Assembly: GCF_000276665.1 (NCBI RefSeq)
Contig: NW_004955425.1
Location: forward strand, 22,844,119 to 22,908,118
Direction: 5' to 3'
From: Chinchilla lanigera
Lineage: Eukaryota; Chordata; Mammalia; Rodentia; Chinchillidae
Length of the DNA stretch: 64,000 nt
Below are positions 1 through 10,784 of the stretch, piece after piece. The notes below the pieces were generated by a model that saw nothing but the letters and a program-made list of their open reading frames with translations, was not told the origin of the DNA and made no database searches. How positions within the stretch are numbered: the stretch's first letter is position 1; every line of letters starts with the position of its first letter. Both the position numbers and the translations under genes were made by a program.

Positions 1-578
1 GTACCACCTCATGAATTATGTTTACTTGCTTATTGACCATCACCTCCATCTCAGTAAGGTTAGGGCCACATGGGCAAGGACTTTGAATTCATTATTGTAT
101 GCCCGAGGCCTAGAAGAGTCCTTGGTATGTTCTGTTGTCTCAGCAAATATTTGTTGAATGAATTTCACTATAGCGTGTTTTCCTCTGTCATATTAACATC
201 TTTTAAAGTAATATTCCATACAGTAAATTTGGGTTAACCTTAGAATAAGTTATAAAAAGACAGAATTTATTAGTAGGAGGTCCCCTAGAAAGCATTTACT
301 TCCTCTCCTTATTTTATAGGTGAGGAAGTTGAGAGAGTTTGTAAATCATGGTTGCTTTAGCTGAAATATTTTATGGGCATTCTATACTATTTAACAGGTT
401 ACACAAAATACCCAATGAATGTCACAGGTAAATAAATTGAATACAAAAAGATCCCTTTGTATTAGAGTATTTTAAAACTATTATATAGAAATGTTTTATT
501 AGATGTCCTTATGGGATTATAATACACGTAGTAGTTATATTTTTATAATATTATATTTATATAATGTTTGTCCTAAAA

Positions 579-735
579 GCCAGGCATGGTGGTGCATGCC
601 TGTAACCTCAGCACTTGCAAGGTTGAGGCAGGAGGATTGCTGTGAGTTTGAGGCCACCCTGGGCTACAAAGTGAGTTCAAGGCCAGCTTGAGCTGCATAA
701 TGAAACCCTATCTTGAAAAGGAAAAAAAAATTGGT
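579..735 (+). repeat. B1-like SINE (7SL-derived monomer)
   Basis: Starts gccaggcatggtggtgcatg, continues with the canonical gaggcaggaggat core and ends in an A-rich tail. Flanking copies of a short target site (gtcctaaa and ggtcctaaa) suggest retroposition. The right half carries the ctacaaagtgagttcaaggc module typical of rodent B1. Confidence 0.85.
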
Positions 736-1697
736 CCTAAATTAATAAACCTAATAATACCTCTTTTTAAGGTAGGTAGGTAGATATGCTGAGTATTTGT
801 AAAGAATCCCCTTATGTGAATTGAACTATATGTTGTGTTTTATATTTTTTAAAGGTATAAAGATATATTTGAGAATGAGAGAAAAGGAAATGGGAATACA
901 GAGAAATACAGAACTAAAATAAAAATACAAGTTAGAACATAGGATATTTCAAATGAACAGTGTCCATTAAAAATTCTAGAGTGAATTAGATTTGGATTAC
1001 ATGGATTATTAGATGGTTCTAGCTGTGGGCAGTGAGTAGAATTCGGTAATAACTTAGGTAAAAAGATTCTGTGAATGTTAGTTTTAGGCATAGTAACTTA
1101 CTGGGGAGAGACATCTGATGTCTCATTAGAGATGGGGATGTTTGGCTTAGAATTTAGGTTAGTGTTTTGGGAAATTGCTCTTCACATAGAGGTAAGAGTC
1201 ATGAGAATGAATGGTGTCTTAAGGATATTAAAGAGAGGAAAAGATGGTGGTACTGAAGTTCTCTTTTGTGGGTAGAGGAAGTTGATTTACTGAAGAGAAC
1301 TTTGAAAAGTAATGGTTGGAAAAGTAGAGGAACCCAGGAAAATAAAGCCAAGTAACATTTTTTCTCTCCTCTCAGTGCAAACACAGTACATCATTAAGAA
1401 CTTGAAAATAAAGAACCTCACCCATATTTCAAAAGTACTTACTATGCCATTGACTAGAGAAATATACAGTACATATTTTAATGTCTTAAATCACTATGTT
1501 TTTTCTTGAATGTGTCTTAGGTATTTGTGTATTTATATTGATACATAGGAGAGTATTTTCTGTTCCAGATAGTTGGGATAAGTAAGATGATTGGAAGAGT
1601 TCAGCTGTTAATTACATGGGTTATAAATGTTTAATGTATATAGAATTTACCAGAGTATTTTATTTTCAAGTTACTTATTTAAAAGAGGTTTTTGAGG

Positions 1698-1777
1698 GGC
1701 TGAGGTTGTAGCTTCCTGTGGGAGCACTTGCCTGGCATGCCTGAAGCCCTGGATTCAATCCCCAGTACTGGCATATA
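1698..1777 (+). repeat. Old ID-type SINE remnant
   Basis: Diverged tRNA-derived unit, with gggctgaggttgtagc at the 5' end and gattcaatccccagtactgg near the B box. It lacks the features of the young copies in this window and has no clear duplication. Confidence 0.7.
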
Positions 1778-1815
1778 AGGTATTTCTGCCCTAATTTTCT
1801 TTTTTAATTTTTCAG

Positions 1816-1890
1816 ATGATTGCGAGAGGGAAGAATGCATCAGAGCTGTTTCCTGCCGTTGTAAAGAATGTGGCTAGTAAAAATATTGAG
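1816..1890 (+). CDS. AP3B1: AP3B1 coding exon (probably exon 3), adaptin trunk
   Basis: This 75-bp exon gives 25 codons beginning [16 protein letters not shown] and ending ASKNIE. They match human beta-3A about residues 69-93, with R for K at the fourth position. The acceptor is a T-rich tract ending ttcag at 1815 and the donor is gtactg at 1891. The exon starts and ends at codon boundaries (phase 0). It codes early helices of the N-terminal adaptin solenoid, where the large chains of AP complexes pack against the small and medium subunits. The initial ATG is an internal methionine, not the start codon. A young ID SINE begins 83 bp past the donor site. Confidence 0.93.
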
Positions 1891-1973
1891 GTACTGTTTT
1901 GATTCATGGCTCTCATGTTTCTGTTATTATAAAAGGATTGTATTTGTTTTGATTTCTTTGAAATATAATGTAA

Positions 1974-2071
1974 GGGGCTGGGGATTTAGCTCAGCGGCAA
2001 AGCGCCTGCCTGGCAAGCGCAAGGTCGTGAGTACGGTTCCCGGTACCGGAGAAAAACCAAAAAAAAAAAAA
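1974..2071 (+). repeat. Young ID SINE, sense, just after an AP3B1 exon
   Basis: Complete element from ggggctggggatttagctca (A box tagctcagcgg) through the B box region gtgagtacggttccc to an A-rich tail. It is flanked by a 15-bp TSD, gaaatataatgtaag on the left and gaaatacaatgtaag on the right. It begins 83 bp downstream of the splice donor at 1891. Confidence 0.92.
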
Positions 2072-2469
2072 GAAATACAATGTAAGATACTTAAACATCA
2101 CTGGATTTTTGTGGCAATTAAAATGTTTATAATCTTAGATGTAGGTAGAGTAGGAAAAAAAGTAGATGTAAAAGGTTACATCTTTGGGGTTTTGGTAGAA
2201 AATATGAAAGACAAAATTGAGGTTGATTGAATGAAAGAAAGTAATTCATGGTGTTTTCACCAAATCTTAGAGGCCGAGTTACCTTAAATTTTGCCATAAG
2301 GACTTAAGACAGCATGTATCCAGTGAAAAAGACCTAGTCAAATATACCTACATATAGATGATATGAGGCTTTTTGTATTCTTATCACTGAGCCCAGGAAT
2401 GTTTCCCAAGATTCTTAGAATACTCTTGACATGTCTCAGGTACTCAGTACATATATGTAGATTTATTCT

Positions 2470-4300
2470 ATGAAGATGTCCCATCTTGTAAAATAATCTT
2501 TTTCAAGGAGATTGAAGAGCATATCAGAAAATGGAAAGATATTCCTTGCTTATAGATAGGAAGAAGCAACATAGTAAAAATGGCCATACTCCCAAAATTG
2601 TTATACAGATTTAATGCAATCCTGATCAAAATACCATTAGCATACCTCACAGAACTAGAGAAAATATTCCTAATATTCATCTGGAACCAGAAGAAATCTA
2701 GAATAGTAAATGTAATTCTGGACAACAAAGGCAAGGCAGGAGGCATCATAATCCCTGACTTGAATTATACTACAAAGTTACCATGATAAAATCAGCATGG
2801 TACTGGCAAAACAAACAAATAAACAAACATGAGGATCAGTGGAACAGATTAGAAGATGCAGACACAACTGCAAACACACTCAGCCACTGTATCTTTGACA
2901 AAAGGGCAGAATATGTTCACTGAAAAAAAGATGGCCTCTTTAGTAAATGGTACTTAAAAAACTGGCTTTCTAAATGCAGCACTAAAACTAGACCTGTGTC
3001 TATTACCATGCACTACACTCAAGTCAAAATGGATCAAAGATCTAAATATTAAAACAGAAACACTGAATCTTCTGAAAGAGAAAGTAGGTAGAAATCTTGT
3101 AGACACAGGTATAGGTAAAGAGTTCATGAAGAAAACCCAGACTGCATGGGAAATACTTCAAAGAATCAACGATTGAGACCTTACCTTATTAAAAAGCTTT
3201 TTTGCACAGCAAAAAAAATCACTAACAGAGTTGAAAGACAACCCACAGGGTGGGAAAAAATTTTAGCCAATTGTCCCTCAAACAAAGGACTTCTATCTAG
3301 AGCATACAAAAATTGAAAAAATCAGATCCCCCCAGATTCAAAGGCCCAATCCAAAAATGGGCATTTGAGGTGAGTACACACTTCTCAGATGAAGAAATAC
3401 AAACAGCAAATAAATATATGAATAAATGTTCAGAGTCACTGGTCATTCAGGAAATGTTAATTAGAACAACACTGAGATTCCATCTCACCCCAGAAAGAAT
3501 GGCTATCATCAAGAAATCAAACAGTAACAATGGTGGCGGGGCTGTGGGAAAAAAGGAATCCTTCTCCACTGTTGGTGGGAGTGTAGACTGGTGCAACCAC
3601 TGTGGAAATCAGTGTGGAGATTCCTCAAAAAACTATGTTTAGGCAGGCATTGTGCCACTGAGCTATATCCCTTGTTGACAAAAAACTGTGTTTAAAGGTC
3701 CCATTTTCCCAGAAGAATTAAAAACATTATACCACAGCAATATATGTGCACCCGTGTTTATAGTAGCATAATTTTAATAGCTAAATCTTGGAAACAACCC
3801 ATATGCCCATCAACTGAGGAATGGATAAAAAGATGTGGTCTTTTTATGCAGTGGAGTACTACTCAGCCCTGAAGAAGGATAAAGGTGAGACTTTCATTGG
3901 TAAATGGATGCAATTTGAAACTGTACTCGTAAGTGAAATAAATCATACTCACACGTGTAAGCATCGTATTGTCTTCCTGTGTGAGAAACCGAAAGAGTAA
4001 ATAAGGCCCAAAATGTACAGTAGGTACTGTGAAATGTGAAGAAATTGTTCAAAAGGAAAAAGGAACTAAGATGGATGAAAGGGGAAAGGATAGTAGGGAA
4101 AAGGGAAAAAATGCAAGTTAGTTGTACTATTAATGTCTTTTCACTCATTAAAAAGGACAGTTTATGCTAATATCGATTGGAGAAATTTTTATGCTCGTAT
4201 CTTGTACCCTGAGCAACTATTTTAAAGATACCAACATGTAATATTTAAGTATTGTTATTCTCCAATTATTTTGTTTCAAAAATTTGTTTTACTTTTTTCC
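2470..4300 (+). mobile_element. LINE-1 fragment: ORF2 C-terminal part and 3' UTR, sense
   Basis: Broken frames spell the C-terminal part of L1 ORF2p, including [20 protein letters not shown] and later [10 protein letters not shown], then [16 protein letters not shown] and the terminal segment with YYSALKKDKGETFIGKWMQF. The reading frame is interrupted by frameshifts, so it is dead. A purine-rich 3' UTR follows the stop (near 4030-4110). The 3' limit is approximate. The 5' end is truncated inside ORF2. A small ID-derived insert sits at 3642-3678. Confidence 0.88.
3642..3678 (-). repeat. Tailless 3'-truncated ID insert inside the L1
   Basis: On the minus strand this 37-bp insert reads as the ID 5' half only (gggatatagctcagtggcac then aatgcctgcct), with no B box and no A tail. 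It is bounded by a 16-bp duplication of L1 ORF2 sequence (caaaaaactatgttta at 3626-3641 and caaaaaactgtgttta at 3679-3694), so it is an insertion into an already present L1. Confidence 0.75.
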
Positions 4301-5174
4301 ATAAATTAAAAAAAAATAGAAAAATATACTCTTTTTTTTTCAAACTTGGTCTGATATAGTTGAGGTCCCTCTCCTATTTATATTCAAGAAAACGCTGATT
4401 AATTCATAGAATTTTTTTCAACTTTTTTCCCCATAAAGTGTTTGGTGTGGCTCTGCTATTTGCTATTTTGATGTCAGATGACAAAACACAATAACAGGAC
4501 CACTCTTGAGAGAGGGAGTGTGTGGAAAGGGTCGGTGCAGGATTTGGGCAGACAAAGGTTTGATTTTGCTGCTCATACATTTCATTGGCATTGCTTGCTA
4601 GTGAGGTTGATTCTGTTTTTTATGGTGACATTAAATATCCAAAGCACCCTGCCAATAAAATTAACCAAAGAAAAACAGAAAACACCATCTCTTGTTACAA
4701 ACTGAATTTATGTTCCTCTTGATGAAACTTTCTTTCCCTGTGGACATGTGTCTGATCTGGACAGTTGACTTGTATATAGTAGTTTTCCTCCTGGAAATGC
4801 AGTGTGGTTGGGTGAAAGGTACCTCCATCTTACCATTGATTAAAACTAGAAGTGGAATTAGTTTGACAATGGTGCTGGGACTATAGTATATCACTGTTTC
4901 CTGAAGATCCTACAATGACCCTACAATTGGTACCTTATTTATCTTTTCTTTCAGTATATTAGCACTAACATATTTCTCACAGATATATATTTGCAGCTTT
5001 CATATATATGTATATATATTTGTGCCCATTTCTGGTCCATATGTATTTATATATGGACATCCAGCCCCATGAGATAAACCAGTGGTGTAATACAAAAGCA
5101 CAGTGCATATGTATTATTTTTATATGTATTATATTCATATGTACCATTGAATAGACATCTTACAGTAATTAGCA

Positions 5175-5545
5175 AACACAGTATTTGTTTTTCAAGCATT
5201 ACTCTAAGATCTTGCATGAACTGACTGAATTCTCGCTCTATGAGGTGTAGCTGCTATTGTAATTATATATTAAAAATACCCAAAGTGTACACGGTTTGTG
5301 TCTATGTACCCATATGTGTGTATGTATTGATACTCTTTTTGTGGTACTGGGGATTGAGAATGGTAGGAAAACACTTTACCACTGAGCTATATATCTCTTT
5401 AACCCTAGAGCTGTATTCTCCTCATCTTCATTATTGATTGGCAGAAGGCTATTGCTATCTCTGTTTTTTTAAAGATGAAATTGAGGCAGAGGGCTTGGGA
5501 TGCATGTGAGTTCATGCAGTATAAAGGTTGAGCCTAAATCCAAAT
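5175..5545 (+). repeat. MIR-like ancient SINE, split by ID remnant
   Basis: The pieces at 5180-5265 and 5450-5540 fit the MIR pattern: a 'gagcactta...ctaag' start, then a 'gatgaaattgaggcagagg' segment and a following 'catgcagtataaagg' segment. The middle (5300-5447) holds an ID remnant belonging to a local duplication. Confidence 0.5.
5300..5447. repeat. Copy 1 of a ~150-bp local duplication (contains antisense ID remnant)
   Basis: The segment from gtctatgtaccca through the ID remnant (gtggtactggggattgag) to the unique flank catcttcattattgattggc recurs at 6061-6210, about 762 bp away. Shared sequence extends past the SINE on both sides, which points to duplication of DNA and not to two independent insertions. 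Confidence 0.7.
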
Positions 5546-5944
5546 GAGTCAGTGTGCAAGAGTGCTATTGAGCATGAACACCACAGCACATGTGCCTTGT
5601 ACGTGCCCAGAGGCAGCAGCTGTGAGCATCATAGACTCTGCCTAGCTCTCTCAGTGAGTCTGGGAAATCTGTCAGAAGGCAATGTTTCCAGTGAAGTGTA
5701 TTTTCAAAGGCTTGGTAACATCAGGGTGCATGTTTTGATTGGGCAGAGGTAAATGGAGAGTAAGAGATAGAAATTAAACATGTAGGGAAATTTCTTCTCT
5801 TACAACCAAGGATTAGAATATTCTTAAGGCTATGTTTCTTCTATTTAGAAGGTACTTGCTGTAGGGTGTACAGTGTGTATCTTACTGTAGTCAACTATTA
5901 GGGTGCATGATAGATATCTTTTATGCTGCCACAATTTAATTTCA

Positions 5945-6060
5945 TTTTTTATCTTTTTGAGACAAGGTCTCACTGTGTAGGTCATACTTGTCTTGAACTC
6001 ACTATGTAGCCCAGGTTGGTCTTGAACTCACAGTGAACCTCTTGCCTCAGCCTCCCAAGG
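5945..6060 (-). repeat. B1-like SINE, antisense, 5'-truncated
   Basis: Reads ttgagacaaggtctcactgt and later cagcctcccaag on the + strand. The part matching the SINE 5' end (gtgctgggattacaggc) is missing, and the local duplication begins exactly there. Confidence 0.8.
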
Positions 6061-6210
6061 GTCTATATATGTGTGTATATGATATGTATCTTTTTTTTTT
6101 TTTGTGGTACTGGGGATTGAGCTTGGTAGGCAAGCACTGTACCACTGAGTATATATTTCTAGCCCTAGAGATGCATTCTTCTCAGCATCTTCATTATTGA
6201 TCGGTAGAAG
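6061..6210. repeat. Copy 2 of the ~150-bp local duplication (contains antisense ID remnant)
   Basis: Homologous to 5300-5447 through gtggtactggggattgagc, accactgag and the non-SINE flank catcttcattattgatcggt. It has a longer T run (6091-6103) than copy 1. It abuts the B1-like SINE at 5945-6060. Confidence 0.7.
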
Positions 6211-7069
6211 CATTTTGAATGACAGAGGATCCAGCTGGTACTGTCCTGTTGTTATTTGGAAATTGGAGTTTGACATTTAACTTGGACAGTGAGGCTAGAG
6301 ATTTAAGATAGCTGTTTGCAGAGAGTTGAAACTACAAGTGAATCCTAGTGAGAGAGGGTAGAGGTGAGGCAAGGAGAGAGCCTTAATAGTACCTTCATTA
6401 ATGGTGCTGTAGAGAGAGGAGTCACTGAAGCAGTCAGGCTAGTGTCATGTAAAGGAAACTGGTAGAATGCTAGGGTGAGGTTGAGGAATGGGTTTGGGGC
6501 TTGGGGAATTGGCTGGGGTGGAGGAGGATGGAGAACATTTGGTGTTGATGGAAGGCTGAGAGCCTGAGAAGGAAAGAAAGTGAGAGAGCACTGAGAGAGT
6601 TTCAGACCCTATGGATGGAGAAACTTCAGGTACTACTGGGAAGACCACACGGAGGCTTTGCCATGGAGTGAAGGAGGTGGTGATAGTGTTGGGGAGCTGG
6701 GAGGGATGTTTTTTTTCACATTCTGTTGTGGAAACCTCTGGGTTTGTGTGGTGCTTTAAGATCCTCACTCACCCATTAATCAGAGCAGCTTTGAAACAAA
6801 GTTTTTACATAGGGTTTATGTATTAGCTTTTGTTTGAAGAGTAGGGTTATTATGTAGCCTTTCTATTTTCTTTGTTTTGTGAATAAAGAAGCTGAGGCCC
6901 CAACAGAGATAATGCCTTAGACATCAAATTAAACAATATCAAAGTTAGTACCCCCAACAGCTTTGGTACCCTCATCAGGCCCCCCTCATCCCATCTGTTC
7001 GCATGTTACTATGTGTTTTGCTTCTAAATACGCTAAATTCCCCCCCACACATGGTGATCAATGTTATTA

Positions 7070-7137
7070 TTATTTGTTGTTGTTGTACAGAGGATTGAAC
7101 CCAGGCCTTCACACTAAAGTACCTCTTCAGCCCTTTA
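7070..7137 (-). repeat. Old ID-type SINE remnant, antisense
   Basis: Contains tgtacagaggattgaaccca and cttcagccc, a worn antisense ID unit, followed by a simple tttatttattta run. Confidence 0.55.
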
Positions 7138-7189
7138 TTTATTTATTTATTTTAGCCCTTTATTTTTTTATTTTTACTTTCATTCATTT

Positions 7190-7312
7190 TTATTTTGTTG
7201 GGAGACAGAGTCTGGCTGAGTTGTTAAGTTGCCCAGTTACCCGGGCTTGGCTTGAACTTGGGATCCTCCTGCCACAGCCTCCGAGTGTGCTGGGTTATAA
7301 GCATGCACATAG
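7190..7312 (-). repeat. 7SL-type (B1/Alu-like) SINE, antisense, diverged
   Basis: Reads ggagacagagtctggctgag, cccgggcttggcttgaac and cagcctccgagtgtgctggg on the + strand. It is more diverged than the other B1-like copies, which suggests an older insertion. Confidence 0.65.
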
Positions 7313-7339
7313 TTATTATTTTAAAATCATTTTTTAAAA

Positions 7340-8100
7340 AGATCATTGAGAAAAGCTTAATAAATTTCTCACTTTTAAAGTGTACAACATTGTTATTTTT
7401 AGTGTTTCATAGAATTGTGAACGTATCATCACCATCTAATTCTGGAACATTTTCCACACTGTGCTCATTAGGAGTCCCTCCCATGTGCCCCTACTCTCTC
7501 TGTCTCAAGTGCATTGCATTGTGCCTGTCCTGGGCAATCGTCTGTTAAATAAAAATAGAAATTACACTAGGCTATTGTTTTGGACAAGGCTACTGTACTA
7601 GGCTCCAGCAGACCATACAGAAAATCAAAATAGAGTCAATCATCAGGATTTTGATGTGCATTTCTCTAATAGAAAGATATTGAACATCTCTTGGCCATTA
7701 ATATATCTTTGGAGAAATATCTCTTCAAATCCTGCTCCCATTTTATCATTGAGTTGTCTTTATTGTTCATTTGTAGAGTTCTTTATATAGTCTGGATATT
7801 ATACTTTTATCTAACAATTTGCAAATACTTTCTGCCATTTTGTGGCTTGTCTTTTTATTTTCTTGATAAATGCACTTTGAAGCACAGAAGTTTTCAGTTT
7901 TTGTAAATTTCGGTGTATCTGTTTTTCTTTTAGTTGCGTATGCTACTAAGGTGCGTAGGTGCTACTAGGTGTCATGTCTAAGGAACCAGTATCTAATCTG
8001 AAGTCAAGACGTTTATTTCTTTCTGAGAATTTTATAGGTTTAGCTTTATACTAGGACTATAATCTTTAGAAATTAAAGATTTTGTATGGTATCTTCTTGA
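7340..8100 (-). mobile_element. Ancient L1 (L1M-like) fragment, antisense
   Basis: Antisense 3' UTR-like text (tttaaagtgtacaacattg ... catcaccatctaattctgga) is followed by the antisense ORF2 end, with the familiar run gttctttatatagtctggat, ctaacaatttgcaaatac, tgtggcttgtctttttattt and aagcacagaagttttcag. Assigned by pattern memory of mammalian L1M elements. No open frame remains. Confidence 0.7.
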
Positions 8101-8119
8101 AACTACTGGTCTTTGTCAC

Positions 8120-8815
8120 TATGGTTTTGACGTTTTTAGAATTTCTTACAAGTTGAATTATACAATATGGAATCTCTTATATTTGGCCTCTTATTTAGGA
8201 ACCATGAGATTCATCTCTGCTGGTTATGTACTCATATTTTGTTCTTTTTATGCTATAATACAGATGTTCTCTGATTTTTTAATTTACCAGTTGAAAGATG
8301 TTTGGATTGAGTAAAACTGTTATATGTTAGGGGGTATATCTCCTCAATAAATATAAATAATATCTTAAAATGGTTACATTGTTTGGGAAGTATATGTTTA
8401 ATTTTTCTAAAACTGTGCCGTGAAGTTTTCCAGAGTGACTGTGGCATTTGCATTCTCACTAGCAGTGTGGGAGTTCCATTTACCACACATCTCTCTACCC
8501 CTGCATCTTGCTAGTCTTCGACTTTAGTCATTTTGATAGGTATGTAGTGGTACTTCATTGCAGCTTCAGTTGTCTTTTCCTGCTAGTAATGGTGGGTGCC
8601 TTTTCAAGGTCTTATTCAGCAGTCATGTATCTTCTTTCCTAAAATGTCTGTTCAGATCCTTAGCCTGTTTCTTCTTTTTTTCTAGCCTGTTTCTAAATAT
8701 TTTTTGTACAAGCTTTTTTTGCATATTCTGATGCAAGCCTTTTGTTAGGTATATTGTTATTTACTAATTTAGTTTTCCCAGGTCTGTGGCTTGCTGTTTT
8801 GTTTTGTTTTAAAAT
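8120..8815 (-). mobile_element. Ancient L1 fragment, antisense
   Basis: Recognisable antisense L1 text: tatacaatatggaatctctt, a 'cagagtgactgtggcatttg' segment and, near the right end, gcatattctgatgcaagcct with ggtctgtggcttgctg. It repeats part of the ORF2 region seen in the neighbouring relic, so it is a second insertion or an internal rearrangement. Confidence 0.6.
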
Positions 8816-8839
8816 GTATTTCAAAGAAAAAATGTTTGA

Positions 8840-9345
8840 TTTTGATAAAGTGCATTGTTATGGTGGATACATTTGTGTCAACTTGAGGAGTCTAGACACT
8901 ACCTCAGCAGTTCTACATCCTGGGGTGCAAAAGACATGCCCTTACCACTCTAGAATGTTGTTCATTGTGTCAGCTTGAGTGGTTAAAAGTTCACCTAAGT
9001 GATTCAGCTCGGGGCAGGGTCCTTACTTTGTAAACATCCTTAGCCTTCAAAAGAGGAGGGCTCCTGAGATGGTGTGGGCATGGGCAGATAGCTGATGTAC
9101 AATATAAGGGAGGAAAAGAGGCCCCCACGGGGGGGACGGGGCCCAGGAGGCTTGCTCTTGCTACTTTTGCTATCTTCTGCCACCTTGAACTATTGCCCCT
9201 GTGCCATGGCCCCCTGCCTTGGAGCCAGCTGGTTATAGACTGAAACCTCCACAGACTGAGCTAAATAAACCTTTCCTTCCTTAATTTTGGGTGTCAAGTA
9301 TTCAAGTATTTTGTCTCAGCAAGGAGAGAAAAGTAACCAAGACAT
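8840..9345 (+). repeat. Unassigned medium-length interspersed repeat
   Basis: A unit starting near tggtggatacatttgtgtca and ending near ctcagcaaggagagaaaagt, with ctgagctaaataaacctttc before the end. The layout recalls a rodent nonautonomous repeat family with the same opening and closing phrases. I cannot fix the family from memory. It includes a G-rich run near 9128-9148. Confidence 0.4.
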
Positions 9346-9778
9346 GCATTTTACTTTTTTTGTCCTTTACAAGTGTGTGTATGTGTGTCTTGGGCGTATA
9401 ATCTGTGTGATAGATTTGTGTCTAGCATTAGACAGATTTACCCTGTTGTGTTCTACACGTTCGGTAGTTTTAGCGTTACATTTGGGCTTATGATTTGTGT
9501 CACTGGGGATTCCGAAGACCACACACAGAGTCAGTGATTCCCTGGGAGGATGCAGAGAACTCAGAATATAGTCATATGGTGACAGCATAGGAAAGTCTGT
9601 AGATTTTTTTCATAGGTCAGAGAATTCTGGGTTTTTTCCTCTGCACATTAAAAATTATTTAAAGACTTTTTCATGCTCCATAATTTCTTAGGTAAAGCCA
9701 TTGTTTACCATTTCTATCCATCTTTATATGTGCCTGTATATAGGCCCAAATATCATATTGGTATCATTTTTCTTTTTA

Positions 9779-9845
9779 ATTTTTTTTTTTTTTTTTGCCT
9801 TTTTTTGAGTCAGGGTCTTGCTCTACAGTTCAGGCTGGGCTTGAG
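9779..9845 (-). repeat. B1-like SINE, antisense, cut by assembly gap
   Basis: A T run then ttgagtcagggtcttgctct and agttcaggctgggcttgag, the antisense 3' part of a B1-like SINE. The remainder is hidden by the run of N that follows. Confidence 0.75.
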
Positions 9846-9981
9846 NNNNNNNNNNNNNNNNNNNNNNNNNNNNNNNNNNNNNNNNNNNNNNNNNNNNNNN
9901 NNNNNNNNNNNNNNNNNNNNNNNNNNNNNNNNNNNNNNNNNNNNNNNNNNNNNNNNNNNNNNNNNNNNNNNNNNNNNNNNN
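9846..9981. other. Assembly gap (136 N)
   Basis: Unresolved bases. The gap begins inside a B1-like SINE, so it probably hides the rest of that SINE. Apparent open frames across it are artefacts. Confidence 0.99.
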
Positions 9982-10109
9982 TTCCTCATTTTTCTCATGA
10001 CTAGAAAACTGGTGATGAATCTTGTCATTTAAAAAAAATATATCTTTGTTTGCGTTAAATTTGGAAGCATTTTTGCTGGATAAAATCTCATAGATTTATA
10101 GTCCCTCCG

Positions 10110-10146
10110 CAGTATGTATGTATGTATGTGTGTATGTATGTATGTG
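10110..10146. repeat. (TATG)n microsatellite
   Basis: About nine units of tatg with one tgtg interruption. Confidence 0.9.
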
Positions 10147-10154
10147 TTGGGCCA

Positions 10155-10560
10155 GTGGATATGTACCACACTGCTATACTGCACCAAGTGGGAATTTGTA
10201 AGCTTGGTATCGATAAGGAATTAGAGGTAAAGTTTTAAGGGAGAACAAAAACACTTTATTTGAAAGAAAGAAAAGAAGCAGGGGACAGACAGCTACCCTG
10301 TGAGTGGGTGGGGGCTCTAGAAAGATGGAGCACCTGTGGGCATTTTGTTCCTGGCTGTTTTTATTGGGTGCCAGGGTCCTTCCTTGTCCCTGGAGCTTGT
10401 CACAACCTCATTGATTGTCCCAGGCCATAAGATCTTAACCCCTCACCATCAACTAGTGCCAGTTTCTAAGTGAGCTTCATTTGGTTTTCTTTGTCCTGTC
10501 AGAACCTTCTCTTTAAAGAGGACCTTACCTACAAGGTCAAGTTCTCAATTCAGTGAAGGG
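10155..10560 (-). mobile_element. Solo LTR candidate, antisense
   Basis: Read on the minus strand, the segment has a TATA-like caataaaaac near 10360 and then, about 110 bp later, a polyadenylation signal aataaagtg (near 10255). A U5-like tail ending in ca follows. This order fits an endogenous-retrovirus LTR. No internal retroviral gene is adjacent. Boundaries and family are uncertain. Confidence 0.5.
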
Positions 10561-10591
10561 GTATATGTACATTTAGAGCAGTAACATAGAG

Positions 10592-10635
10592 AATAATAAA
10601 ACAGTTATATGTGTGTGTATTTGTGTGTGTGTGAG
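10592..10635. repeat. TG-rich simple repeat
   Basis: Interrupted (tg)n tract with ta and tt breaks. Confidence 0.75.
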
Positions 10636-10784
10636 TGTCTGGTTTATCTACCTTGGATATGTGGGGCATATTTATTATAGCTATTGCAATTATTTTTGTG
10701 ACTTCTATATTTTTTAGTTTTTCTGTACATTGCTTTTTTTCATAGTTATGATTCATTTTACTGCTTTAAAAAGTATCCCTGCTG

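Larger units (their letters stand above)
1..1815 (+). other. AP3B1 intron (5' part outside window)
   Basis: AT-rich intron sequence. It holds one B1-like SINE (579-735), one old ID remnant (1698-1777) and a short MIR-like scrap near 295-345. The remaining stretches (1-290, 350-575, 740-1690) show nothing I can name. Small reading frames here are uncorrelated with any known protein. Confidence 0.7.

Noticed and set aside
1974..2071. tRNA-gene-like sequence with good A and B boxes (and about a dozen similar copies)
   Set aside because: All have A-rich tails and most have TSDs, and they lack a full cloverleaf 3' half. They are ID SINEs, not tRNA genes.
9673..10032. Open frames of 69-119 codons across 9795-10032
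   Set aside because: They exist only because the N run has no stops.
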